A stretch of DNA of 64,000 bases, taken from positions 67,915,747 to 67,979,746 of the forward strand of contig NC_088784.1 of assembly GCF_958450345.1 (NCBI RefSeq). The letters are read 5' to 3'. The position numbers were made by a program, and so were the translations under genes. Below are positions 53,995-64,000 of the stretch, piece after piece; position 1 is the stretch's first letter; every line of letters begins with the position of its first letter. Below the pieces are notes generated by a model. It was given only the letters and a program-made list of their open reading frames with translations. It did not search any database and was not told the origin of the DNA. This stretch comes from Calliphora vicina. Lineage: Eukaryota; Arthropoda; Insecta; Diptera; Calliphoridae.

Positions 53995-55995
53995 TATTTG
54001 CTTATTGTAGAGTATTTAAATAAAAACATGTTTTTGGTTATTAATTTATTTCCTTCTTTTTAAAAGTTTATATTTTGAAACTACTTATTTATGTACATTG
54101 AAAACATTTGAAAATTAATGAACACTTTTATATTGTTTTTAAAATCTTTAAGTTCGAAATTGGAAAAAGGTAAGAAATTGGCCACAAATAAAACTAGAAC
54201 TGTGTTTTTATTTAGAATCCTCATGATTTCGATATTATTTAGCTTTAAAAATTTTTCGAACATAAGTTCGAATTTTCGAATTTACTTTCGAATTTTTAAA
54301 CCTGATGTTGCATTGTCATCAGGTTCATGCAGAAATTATTTTAAAAGCTTAAAACATTTTTTCGAACATAACTTCGAATTACATTTCGAACATAATATTG
54401 CATTGTCATCAGGTCTTAGCATGAATGCTGCGAGAATTAGTTCAAAATTCAGTTACAAATTTCGAGCTAAACAAACGTACACAAACATTGCAAGTTAAAT
54501 AAAGTCCTTTACAAAGTAATAAATTGCCATAAAATGGTTTTCATTTGAATTTCAACATACATATTTCTCTTCATTTCTTAGTAACAACAATCGTCCTAAT
54601 CGTTCGTATTTGACTTTTTCGCTAAACAATATTTCAGCAAACACGAAACAACAACGCTTGAATGTTTATTTATTTGGGAAATGTATGTATGAATTCATAT
54701 TAAATACCCTGCAGTTTTAAAATATAATTATGTCCCTCTAGATATGTCCACAAAAAACAAACAGGGAATATAAATAGAAACGTAAGTTCGAGTCGAGTTA
54801 AAGTCGCCACTTACTACCGCGAAAGTAGGTTGTTGGGTAACCAATGGTGATTTTATAAAGTTAACACTTTGAACTGCTGGGTACGTATTTATGTATATGT
54901 GCTTGTGTAGGTGTAAGCTTCAAACTTTTTTTTCTCATTTTCTCATTTCTTCGTTAATATTCTATTGTCATGACATTGTTAACAAGAAATGCCAAAAAAT
55001 AAAGGAATACACATTTTTCACATACTCACTCACATAACGAGTTAAAAAGTCATTTTTCATATTTCATGATCAACAACAATTAAACGTATTTGTCGTTGTA
55101 ATGCCACTCCACAAAACATAAAACAACCAAAAATATTTAATTTTTCCTTTTTTTATATTTTTCATATCAAAAAAAAAATCTAAAGGAGTGAGAGTAGTTT
55201 GAAAATAAAGAAAAACAAATTACTTTTAGAAATCATAATTTACTTGACACAACTTTAAAGCTGAAATGAAAACAGATGAGAAAAACATTTAAGAGAAAAA
55301 AAACGTAAAACTAATTTTACGGCGAAATGTTAATTAAAATTATAATGAGAAAAAATGTGAGCAACAGCAGAAAATGGTTTGAAAGCTCCTTTAAAACTTA
55401 ACAAATACGCTTGTTTTTTTCTATTTATTTGTGTTAATAAGTATTTATTTTATTAAGCTTTTGCATTATTTCAATGGTTGTCCTTTTTTTTGCTATTTAT
55501 TCAGTATCCTTTTTAGTAGTTGAACATAATTGTACAGCCACCACCAGCTCAAGGACAAGTAAGCTAACATAATTAAATTGTTGAGAAAAAGTATTTAATT
55601 GAAGATTTTTTGGAAAAGTAAAATAAATAAGTCATTTGGCAAACATCTTTAAATTGCTTATTTATTTTTAACTTACAGTTTTCGTGTAATTAACAAAGAC
55701 TTTAAAAAATGTTTAATTTTACACTTGAATTGCATCTTAATTATGTTTAAGGATATTCAACATAATTAAAAATTTCAAATAATTATTTGTTTTAAATGTA
55801 TATTTGCTAATAAGATAAGTCATTTACCTCTAGAGATTTTTCATAAAAACTAACGAAATATTTTGTATTTATTTCAAGAAACTTGAGATATTTTAGTTGA
55901 AATTAACTCTTTAATTTATTTAGGGTTAAAATAAATCAAAAATAAAAGCGTCATTTTCACTTCTCTTTGAGTATACTTGTTATGATTAATGAATA
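53995..55995. other. Unique AT-rich DNA with a short direct duplication
   Basis: TTGCATTGTCATCAGGT occurs at 54312 and 54400 with TTCGAA-rich sequence around each, an ~88-bp imperfect direct duplication. It lies in the 126-codon plus frame at 54118-54498, whose repeated residues simply mirror it. The rest shows no element and no convincing gene. Confidence 0.45.
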
Positions 55996-55999
55996 TTAT

Positions 56000-56610
56000 T
56001 CAAACGATAACCCGAAACGTAAGAGATCGGCCAACCAGCCGAATCGGCACCAATGCTAAATATCCAAGGTAATGCTTTGTATTTGGTGGGAGCAAAAGGG
56101 TTCAATCTATTATGAGCTGCTGAAATTTGACCAGACCATCACAGGGAACCTGTGCCGAATGCAACTAATTCGTTTGAAGAGAGCATTGGCTGAAAAATGC
56201 CAAGAATATATGTCCAAGCATGAAATCATAATACTCCATCATGATAACGCTCGGCCACATGTTGCAACACGTGTTAAAAGTATTTAGATTGAAGTGGTTG
56301 GAAAGTTTTGCATCACCAGCTTTATAGTCCAGACCAGGCACCGTCCGACTACTGTTTGTTTCGATCGATGCAGAACGCTCTTTCTGTGATACGCTTTACT
56401 TTGGAACAGATTATCTAAAATTGGCTTAATTCGATCTTGGCCTCAAAATATGAGCAGTTCTTTTGGCTCGGAATCCATATGTTGCCAGAAAGATTGGAAA
56501 ATATCATAGCAAACAATGGCCAATACATTGAATAAATTTATATTGTTCAAATGTTTCAAAATAAAAGCTAAAAAATTGAAAAAATACCGCATTTTTAAGT
56601 CATATACTCA
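56000..56610 (+). pseudogene. mariner transposase relic 3 (C-terminal two thirds)
   Basis: Starts at NPKRKRS, then VMLCIWWEQKGSIYYELL, FDQTITGNLCRMQLIRLKRA, LAEKCQEYMSKHEIIILHHD (second Asp) and NARPHVATRV in a 71-codon frame (56072-56287). Shifted frames give EVVGKF, then FFWLGIHMLPERLEN-like and NNGQYIE before a short 3' UTR. The DEKW block with the first Asp is missing. It retains the 3' end better than relics 1 and 2. Confidence 0.88.
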
Positions 56611-56653
56611 ATAGGTAAAGTTTCTTTTCCGATAAGGACATTAATGTTTATAA

Positions 56654-57014
56654 AGGTATTTATAGACGGCAATACTGAGTATTAACACTTTTCAAATTTA
56701 AAATATTATTGAAATCATTCGGTATGCCAAAAACTCGATTCGAAAAAAACATTTATTGTTTACACGATAGTATTAAAAATATTTTATATCTTTGTTGATT
56801 GATATTTTTCTCCAAACTTTATTTTTATTTTACATTTTCTTGACATTTTTGTTTGCCTTATTTGTATTTGAAAATACATACCGACCGTAAATCAAATAAA
56901 TCATTTGTATTTTTTGAAAATCTAATACAAATTTTGTTTAGACGATGAAATTGTATTATGATACTTGAATTTTTGACAAATATTAATACTCAGTATTGCC
57001 GTCTACAAATACCT
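56654..57014. mobile_element. 361-bp PIF/Harbinger-like MITE (TAA duplication)
   Basis: A 32-bp terminal inverted repeat starting AGGTATTTATAGACGGCAAT with one mismatch, flanked by TAA at 56651-56653 and 57015-57017. A TWA target and ~30-bp TIR fit PIF/Harbinger. Non-coding. Confidence 0.88.
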
Positions 57015-57148
57015 TAAATGATATCAGAAAACTTATTTTATGCCTTTAAAAATAAAAATCCATCTAAACCACTTATTTTTCAACGCAAAAATAAAAAAAA
57101 ACTCTTAAAATGAGAAATTTAATTTCCCGTCATAAAATAAAACTCATT

Positions 57149-57303
57149 TGTCATATACCTATACATCGATTCATATTGAAGTGATCTTTCAGAATCTATG
57201 GTGATATTTAGAAAAACGATCTCAACTCTACAGTTAACAGTAATTTTTCGGTTAAAACTCATTTAGTAAGATCACTTCAATACGAATCGATTGGTATATG
57301 ACA
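57149..57303. mobile_element. 155-bp inverted-repeat MITE
   Basis: Left end TGTCATATACC, inverted GGTATATGACA at the right; inner arms CATATTGAAGTGATCTT and AAGATCACTTCAATACG pair. The preceding 57085-57148 stretch resembles the 40-bp array at 26.6-27.2 kb. Confidence 0.75.
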
Positions 57304-57372
57304 GTATAGGTATAAGTTGACTCTAACATGGAGAGTTTTTGAGTTTAAATTTTCTGGATAACCCTTATTTAA

Positions 57373-58239
57373 CCCTTTGATGTCAAATGTTGCTTATAGG
57401 CAACTTTGTATATTTTCGGTCATAGTTCCTATAGTTTCTGTTATTTTTGCTGACGGTTTTTTCCAACTGAAAATGAACACAATGTTGATGCAGAAGGTGA
57501 AGAAGAAGAAAAGTTATGATTTGGAGAGAGTAATTGAATCAACTATTGATCAGGTAGCTGAAAATTCAGTTTTAGAATGCAAACGCTGATGTCGTAAACA
57601 AAAGAAGTATATGAATATACCTCGATCAAGACAGAAAAACGAAACATATGTCATTGTTGAATTTTCAATTGATGATAGCAAGCGATCTTCTACACGCATC
57701 TGATATTATGCCAATAAACCAACGCAAAAGAGGTCGGCAATACTTTCAAGCATGCAATCAGATTCACCGTCACCATCATCTCCAGCTCCATCTAACGTTT
57801 CATCACGAAGTTCATCGTCGTCAACAAAATGATCATACGTATCAGAACCTCCAAAATCCATGCGTCTTGATCAAGCCGGTCATTGGGATGAATGGCGAGC
57901 AAAAGGATGGTTTAGATTATCCCACACCGGTATTATAAAATCAAAATGTTCAAAATATAAGGTACACTTATGTTGCAAGCTACAAAAAGTTGTTTTGTTA
58001 CATATCACACATGAAATGTATTAATAATTAATAAAAATAATATGAAATATCAATATTTGTTTGTGTTTTAAAATGTACCACAATGGCGCAAAGTTACTTA
58101 TAAGCAACATCTCATAACGGTAAAACCATAAGTGATAGAGGCTTGAAATTTATATCAGTTTATATTCAAGGCTCAACCAATGACCTAATGTATTCAAAAT
58201 ATTTTTAACCGCGGCAACTTTAATTCTGACATCAAAGGG
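57373..58239 (+). mobile_element. piggyBac element, internally deleted, termini intact
   Basis: Perfect 13-bp TIRs CCCTTTGATGTCA / TGACATCAAAGGG, flanked by TTAA at 57369-57372 and 58240-58243. Subterminal inverted repeats GTTGCTTATAGGCAACTTTG (57389-57408) and CAAAGTTACTTATAAGCAAC (58089-58108) match at 18 or more of 20. At 867 bp it lacks the catalytic core but keeps the transposase C-terminus. A non-autonomous copy. Confidence 0.95.
57611..58024 (+). pseudogene. piggyBac transposase C-terminal remnant
   Basis: From ATG at 57611 the frame reads MNIPRSRQKNETYVIVEFS and SKRSSTRI, a TGA, then a Ser/Pro-rich linker (SMQSDSPSPSSPAPSNVSS), another TGA, and RLDQAGHWDEWRAKG, KSKCSKYKVHLCCKLQK to a TAA. 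H-x(n)-C..(C)-x-VHLC is the Cys-rich C-terminal DNA-binding region of piggyBac transposases; here one Cys of the pair is Tyr and the RGRC..C block is degenerate. Two stops make it dead. A second 70-codon frame at 57377-57589 contains the left end and is not recognisable as transposase. Confidence 0.8.
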
Positions 58240-58243
58240 TTAA

Positions 58244-59285
58244 GGTCCTGCATTAAAAGCGCTGGGTATACTTGTTATTATTGATCAATATTACTCATGA
58301 GAAATCAAGAACTGAGAAAAACGCTTTTGTTAAAATGAATTTTTATTTTCTATGATATTTGTTGAAAAAATCATTTTGATCACAAATATTTTATACCAAA
58401 AATTTAGGGAAGTTAAATTTTATCCACAATATTTTTTGTTTATCATAAATGCTTGATATTGAAATGGGAAAAACATATCTCGTAGAACCAGAGTTATGGA
58501 CCAAAATGTGAGACATCCTCTCAAAAAGTTTATATTTTTCTAAATTTTCTTATGATAGGTCCCTTTTGACAAATTTTACAGGAGACACAAAAAACGTTTA
58601 AATCGCTAGTACGCACAGTTCTTTAAACTGATCACTTCTGAACATTTTAAAACAAATAGGATTCGTGGCTCCTCTATAAAGTTCACTGTATAATAAGACC
58701 TAGGTTTATTATATTGTTTAACCTAGAAAATATAAATGTTACCTAACAAATTAGACCAACTTAAACTGATTTTTAAATTTTGTAAAGAAAATATGTCCAA
58801 GACAAAGTTTGAGACTGGATGATGAGATCAATTTCATAGGAAAAGAAAATGAATGAATGAAAAATGATTACTTAGAGTCTGCTTAAAGAGAAAAAACCAA
58901 CAAATCCAAGTATATAAGTAAAACAAAGTTTTACTAAATAGGATTTATTGTGGTTGACGATTAGTGATTTCGGAATCAGTGAGCTAAATTGTTCTAATGG
59001 CGGATTAGCAGTAAATACAAAAGTTTTTAATGAATACTCTATTCAAAAACTTAAAATAAATCGTCAAAACATTTGATACAAATTTTAATATATTCTTTTG
59101 GCCAGTTCACCAAATTAACAATTGACTATTTGAATAGCAGAAAAATAAAATTTATGCTGAAAGTAAGCAACAACAGTTTCTGAACTTAAATCCAGATACA
59201 GTCGAACAAATATTAATTCCTCAACTCAAAATAAACAATCGATAAAGGGTTTTTCAAAAATCAATGGCTAAATTACGGAATATTA
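58244..59285. other. AT-rich spacer
   Basis: Nothing recognised. Confidence 0.4.
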
Positions 59286-59289
59286 TCGA

Positions 59290-60525
59290 AAGACAATAAA
59301 AAATATGGGGGTATATTGATTTTGTTGTCACTGCGTTTGTAACATATCGAAATATTGGTTGTAGAACCAAAAGGTTTATATATTCTGGGTCCTTATAAAA
59401 TTATAAAATGATTTATTTTGTTTGGATCGGTCCACATTTAAGCATAGACCCCATATAAAGTCTACATCCTATAATCACTTAAATACGCACAAATCTCTAA
59501 TATCTCTCTAATGATGTTAAACATCGGCTCATAATTAAAATAATCATCATCATTTATCAGTTTGAAATTCAACATCAATAATATCCATGTATACAAAAAT
59601 CGCCAAACCAAATTATGAAGATTGGCCCATAATTGGTCATAGCTCCCATATAGGGACCACTTCCCAAAAAAACCCCTTTAATAAATATTGGTACAAATTT
59701 GCAATAGTGATTTGAATTTAACGGTCTGTAACGACTGCCTGCAACATTCATTATGTTTATAAACATGTCAACAATGTTGATAGCATGCGGTTGATTAGCA
59801 TTGTTTTTAAGTATGGCAACACTAATTGTTTAAGCTGCTAACATTAACATCGAAAGCTCTAGAATTGAGAATATGAGTTTTGATCATTAAGAACAATCTA
59901 CGCTACTTAGGTGAGACTGCGGTTGCAGTAGTTGAGGAGTCTAATTTGAAATATCGTTAAGTAAAGACATCAATTGCATTACCAGTGTATACTTGTACAT
60001 TATAAAGTGTGTGTATTTCTGCGAATTTATAAACGTATATAAAAATACTGAGTGACTATTTAAACTCTTGTTGTTGTACATTTTAAATCAATAAAGAGTT
60101 GTTACAAATTTTAAACTACTAAACTTCTTTTATTTGCAATCAAAAGTATCCCGTTTGTTTACAGGAAATAAACCTGTTTTTAAAAGGTAAAAACTTAACA
60201 ATATCTTATAAAAATTCATATCGAATCAAAATTTTACACAGATATTGGATTCTGTGACGATTAGCACATAATTGGCCATAGCTCTCATATAAAACTCTTA
60301 ATGGTGAGTATATATCAAATATAAAACTCTTACTTGTTTAATTAAGCTTAAATACATACAAATTTAGATAAAAATTCCATGCTAATATATTTTAATTTTA
60401 TGTTCACCGTTTTTCCATATCTTTTCGATTTGTCCATGTGTATGGAAAACATACATATTTAAATTGTTGCAGGGTATATTCTCTCTATCAGGCTAGGCCG
60501 ACTATATATCCTTAATTGTTTTATT
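59290..60525 (-). repeat. Third terminal-hairpin repeat, split by a solo LTR
   Basis: Begins GGGGGTATATTGATTTTG with CACTGCGTTTGTAACATAT; the middle has family A phrases (CCCATAATTGGTCATAGCTC, CATAATTGGCCATAGCTCTC); it ends GCAGGGTATATTCTCTC, a weak GGCTAGGCCGACTATA stem region and CCTTAATTG. The LTR at 59766-60200 interrupts it. Confidence 0.5.
59766..60200 (+). mobile_element. Solo LTR, copy 3
   Basis: Runs from TGTCAACAATGTTGATAGC to AAAAACTTAACA. Long near-identity with copy 2: AGCATGCGGTTGATTAGCAT, TTTTTAAGTATGGCAACACT, GTATACTTGTACATTATAAA, GTGTGTGTATTTCTGCGAAT. AATCAATAAAGAGTTG is the polyadenylation region. No internal retrotransposon sequence nearby. Confidence 0.85.
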
Positions 60526-60573
60526 ACTTAACCCTTAAATGCATGATTTTTACTTTTATTTTTCTATAAAGTA

Positions 60574-60710
60574 TCAAATATTTATTTGATTTTTATTTAT
60601 TATATTTCCTTTAGCTTTAGTTTGATTTAGAATTTCTTTAACTGAAACTTTTCGTACTCCATTTGATTTTGCTGAAGGAGAATCTGAATTAGTATCAAGC
60701 TTATTTTCGT
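60574..60710 (-). CDS. Candidate terminal exon of an uncharacterised gene
   Basis: On the minus strand a splice-acceptor-like stretch (ACATTCCTGTTCCACTTAAT then TTTAG) ends at 60711. From 60710 the frame is open for 44 codons, giving ENKLDTNSDSPSAKSNGVRK and VSVKEILNQTKAKGN, then TGA at 60574-60576. AATAAA hexamers lie at 60555-60560 and 60520-60525 on the same strand. The Ser/Lys/Asn-rich, hydrophilic composition looks like a natural disordered tail. No donor, upstream exon or homologue could be recognised, and short open frames are common here. Confidence 0.25.
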
Positions 60711-62265
60711 CTAAAATTAAGTGGAACAGGAATGTAGACAATTGGCAACAATATGCATTAAAGGGTTTCCTATCACTCAGTGCCCACTTTTAAAAAGTAT
60801 TGACATTTACAAACACTTTTATATAATATCTGCAAGGAAACTTCAGCTGTAAACCTTTTTCATAACACTTTCGAAATAAAGATTCAAAGGAATTTCCTTT
60901 CAACTTTTATACCTCCTCTAAAAATATCGTAAGTATTTGAAACCAACAACTGTAAGTACATTTATACACATTTACAGATAATAGCAGTAACCAAAAGATT
61001 CGACCCAATTGTATGAAGTAGTAGAACAGACATTTACAATATTTCTAGCGTTTCCTTGTTTCCATTTGCCCTTATTTATGTTGCATTAAATACTCAGCTT
61101 ATATTTCATGTTAAATTGTGGTGTGGCCTTCGTTACGGAAGTTTCTTTAATGGATTGTGGTTGGTGAGGTCACAGCTGATGCTGTTTAAAGTCATCATGA
61201 ATTACTAAGCTTAACAGCTGCTTGCTGCTGCTGGTGATGCTACTCTACTCTGTTGCTTTCATTACATTTCCACCCATTTCATTACATTTTGTATTCTTTT
61301 GTGTTCTTTTGAATTAAAGATTTCTTTTTTTCTCGCGTTTTATTTTTGTTTTTGTAATTTTCTATGAAATTCTTTCTTATTTTTAAAGGACCACATTATT
61401 ATAATCTGTTGATAGCGTCGCGTAATAAAAATAATAATCATATTTTTTTTTTCTTCAGCTTTTACATTCATTCATTCATTCTCGTATAATATTTTAATGA
61501 AGTAAATTGAATGAGCGGCTGTGGGTTGTTTGGTGTTGAGGAGTCCTGTGCTGTGTTGCCAGATTAAATCTTACCCAATCTAAAAATCGGTGTTCTCAAA
61601 AAACTCACATTTCCAAATCGAAATTTCCAATTTTATCTCCAAATTCTTATTAATAAAGAAAGGCTGGGTTTAGCCCATCATTTTTACTGCGTAGTTTTTT
61701 CTTAATTCCCTTTTGAAGTTGTTTCCAAAAACCTTTACGATGAATTTTGGTTTCATGTTTTTTTTTGCTTACAGGGTTGAAATTTAGAATATAATATGGG
61801 CGACATGAAAATTTGTTTAAAATTCGATCAATTGTATGTGATATTCCCAAATTTTGTTCAAACCCCCAATTTCCTATCCACGAAATTCTTTTCCCTAATT
61901 AATCATAAAATCCCCTCATCTGGCTACTCTGATCATTTGGATAAAAATTATGTTTGTGTAAGAGTAGGTTTGATATTAAGTGTGTGTGAGTTTGTGCTTG
62001 TGTGGCGGTAGTCAAACAAATTATTTAAACATATTAAGAGAGATAATGTTGGTTTTAAATTAAAATAAAATTACGAATGTGACTACACTCATATGTATAG
62101 ACATTAGGGTTTATAACATTTATATAACACTCTATTGCTTAAAACTTGAGTCAAATTCTGAAGTTTAAACATGCATTTATATGAATACGTAATCCATATA
62201 TAATTACTAGCTAAAAACCGGTGTGCTTCACTACCCGTATCGTAATGAATTCAAAAGTTTAGAGT
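60711..62265. other. Repeat-poor DNA, possible intron of the candidate gene
   Basis: Largely free of the window's repeat families. Contains a CTGCTTGCTGCTGCTGGTG run at 61215, a CATTCATTCATTC run at 61467 and several weak frames without motifs. Confidence 0.35.
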
Positions 62266-62269
62266 TAAA

Positions 62270-63058
62270 CAAGTAAGAGAGCTATATTCGGCTGTGCCGA
62301 ATTTTATATATTCATCAAATTATACTTCAAAATACAAATTTTAAATATTTTTAGGTAAAAAAAATGTTTTTTTTTCCAAAGTCCAAAGTCCATTTTTTTT
62401 TTAAATTTAAAATTTTTTATTTTTTAAATTTAAATTTTGTTCTTTTTAATTTAAAAAAAAATTTGGTGAAGAAAAAAATTCGGGTTAAAAAATATTATTT
62501 TTCCTTCTTATGGAATTTTTTTTTTTGAATTATTTAAAATTTTTTTTTTTAAATTTTAAAAAAAATTTTTGGTGAACAAAAAATTTGGGGTTAAAAAATA
62601 TTTTTTCCGATTTTGACCCATTGTAGGTCCAATTTACTATGGTCTTATATACGTCGTTGCAAAGGTCTTTGACATATCTATCATTAGATATCCATATTGT
62701 CTATATTAATGACTTAGTAATCAAAAATAGGTCAAAAATCGAGGTTGTCCTGGTTTTTTTTCTGATATCGCAGCCATTTGTGGACCGATTTTGCTGATTT
62801 TAAATAGGAAACTTCTCGAAAGCATGTCTAACAGAATTATTGAAGATTTGGATCCCGATGATATCTGGGGTCTTCAGAAAATTGATTTCAACAGACAGAT
62901 GGACAGACAGATAGACGGACATGGCTTAATCAACTCCGCTATCTATAAGGATCCAGAATATATATACTTTATAGGGTCGGAAAATTATATTGTGGAAATT
63001 ACAAACGGAATGACAAACTTATAGTATATACTCTTCTCACGAAGGTGAAGGGTATAAA
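62270..63058 (-). repeat. Terminal-hairpin family B, near full-length copy B4
   Basis: Begins CAAGTAAGAGAGCTATATTC with the hairpin TTCGGCTGTGCCGAA and ends GAAGGTGAAGGGTATAAAAA. The interior carries GACCCATTGTAGGTCC, TATATACGTCGTTGCAAAGG and GACAGACAGATAGACGGAC. The 77-codon frame at 62791-63024 is a by-product. Confidence 0.9.
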
Positions 63059-63099
63059 AATATATATGTAAAATGAGATAGCTATTCGGACATTATAGT

Positions 63100-63560
63100 T
63101 CTCGTAATAATAGTTCTCAAAATATTTCGAAATAACTACATATTTACTTTGTATGGGAGCTGACTCAACCCCTGTACCGATCCCTCCCATTTATTGGTTA
63201 AACTTTATGCAGTGATACAAAATTGATTCACATAAAGTTTGAAGACTCTCACAATTATAGTTCTCGAGATATTGGAAAATAACTATTTATTTTATATAAT
63301 AGTTGCCACGCCCACTAATGTAATCCAATTCATTTTCAGCCAACCTCCGTATAGTGATAAGAAATTAATTCGTACAAAGTTTAAATACTTTTACGATTAC
63401 AGTTCTTCAGATATTCGAAATTAAGGATTTACATTGTATGGGAGCTGACACGCCCACTTATACAATTCCGCCCATTTTCAGCCATACTATGTACAATAAT
63501 AAGTGAGATATTCGGGCAAAATTTTAAGACTTCCACAACTATAGTTCTCCAGGTAAGTGC
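63100..63560 (+). repeat. ~142-147 bp diverged tandem repeat
   Basis: TAGTTCTC landmarks at 63111, 63258, 63400 (CAGTTCTTC) and 63542 give spacings of 147, 142 and 142. Each unit then has a GATATT(G/C)GAAA-type stretch, GGGAGCTGAC or GTTGCCACGCCCAC, and a CCCATTTT/TTTTCAGCC segment. Three full units, strongly diverged. Confidence 0.75.
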
Positions 63561-63565
63561 CACGT

Positions 63566-64000
63566 AAGGGTAAGGGGATTTCATGTCAAGTTTCATGTCA
63601 ACTTTTGAAATCGTGTCTTCCGATCGGGATGAAATTTGCACCAAATTTGCAAAAATAAAGTCAAAAATTTTATGTCTTGAGTTGCAAAACATTTATTTTA
63701 ATATATATCCCACTCGCATCCCACAAAGCGACCAAAAATCTCTTAAAGGAATGGATCTAAGCTTTCTTTTGAGCAAAAAAAAATAAAAAAGGGCCCATTT
63801 TGAAAAAAAAAAAAAAATATATGTATTGAGTTACAAAATATTTATTTTGATAGATATCCCAATCGCATCTCACTAATCGTTTAAAAAAGTCTTCAAGGAA
63901 AAGATCTAAGCTTTCTTTTGAGCAAAAAAAATAAAAAAAAAAATATTTGAAAGTCAACAAGGTTTTTGATTTTGCAAAAAAGTCAAACATTTTATATTTT
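63566..64000 (+). repeat. Dispersed repeat family G, copy 2 (runs off the window)
   Basis: Matches 12.1-12.5 kb. Within it the segment AATCGCATC/ACTCGCATCCCAC ... GATCTAAGCTTTCTTTTGAG occurs twice (63713-63777 and 63860-63925), a local tandem duplication. Confidence 0.75.

Noticed and set aside
54118..54498. 126-codon plus-strand ORF with internally repeated residues
   Set aside because: The repeats mirror an ~88-bp DNA duplication; composition is that of AT-rich DNA with TTCGAA words.

Overview
This 64-kb window is AT-rich eukaryotic DNA from what looks like an insect, most likely a cyclorrhaphan fly (blowfly or muscoid type). That inference rests on three things: degenerate mariner, rosa-type, Tc1, piggyBac, hAT, Jockey and I/R1-like relics side by side; abundant short TIR elements; and two dispersed repeat families whose hallmark termini are familiar from higher flies (a GGTGTAGGGTAT or GGTGAAGGGTAT motif, a hairpin, then CTTRCTTG). 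There is no operon structure, no intact rRNA or tRNA gene and no long open reading frame. Nearly all short ORFs are chance products of AT-rich DNA or pieces of dead transposons. Coordinates of repeat edges are by eye.

Layout. 0-8.3 kb: an old dispersed repeat, a CACAGAG-type MITE, a hAT foldback element with 39-bp arrays in both arms (1684-2854), an unrecognised possibly decayed coding tract (2907-3361), a tRNA-like relic, a Tc1 fragment, a long unique T-rich tract with a possible TATA/GAGA promoter, and a complete hAT element with an 8-bp target duplication (7269-8154). 9-20 kb: a solo LTR, two non-LTR retrotransposon relics (one I/R1-like with RNase H; one Jockey-like split by a mariner), and a DD41D rosa-like transposase. 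20-27 kb: a dispersed repeat ending at a strikingly GC-rich compound direct/inverted repeat block (21522-22420), several palindromic MITEs, a two-exon candidate host gene on the minus strand (25594-26030), and a palindromic 40-bp tandem array. 27-38 kb: foldback elements (families C and D here) carrying nested elements, Tc1 and mariner pieces, Harbinger-like MITEs, and a tandem duplication. 38-53 kb: more of the same families, a TTAA MITE whose empty site is preserved elsewhere in the window, a 443-bp insertion dated by that paralogue, a local duplication with a MITE in only one copy, and a hAT element with an 8-bp duplication. 53-64 kb: unique DNA, a mariner relic, several MITEs, a piggyBac element with intact TIRs and TTAA duplication, a third solo LTR inside another terminal-hairpin element, a candidate terminal exon (60574-60710), and tandem repeats to the window end.

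How it fits together. The window reads as an intergenic or intronic 'transposon graveyard' with layered insertions, so relative ages can be read: for example Jockey, then mariner inside it; foldback D, then a terminal-hairpin element inside it; foldback C, then a TTAA MITE inside one copy and a TA-flanked TIR element inside another. The best candidates for host genes are two short minus-strand models. The least explained structure is the GC-rich repeat block near 22 kb.
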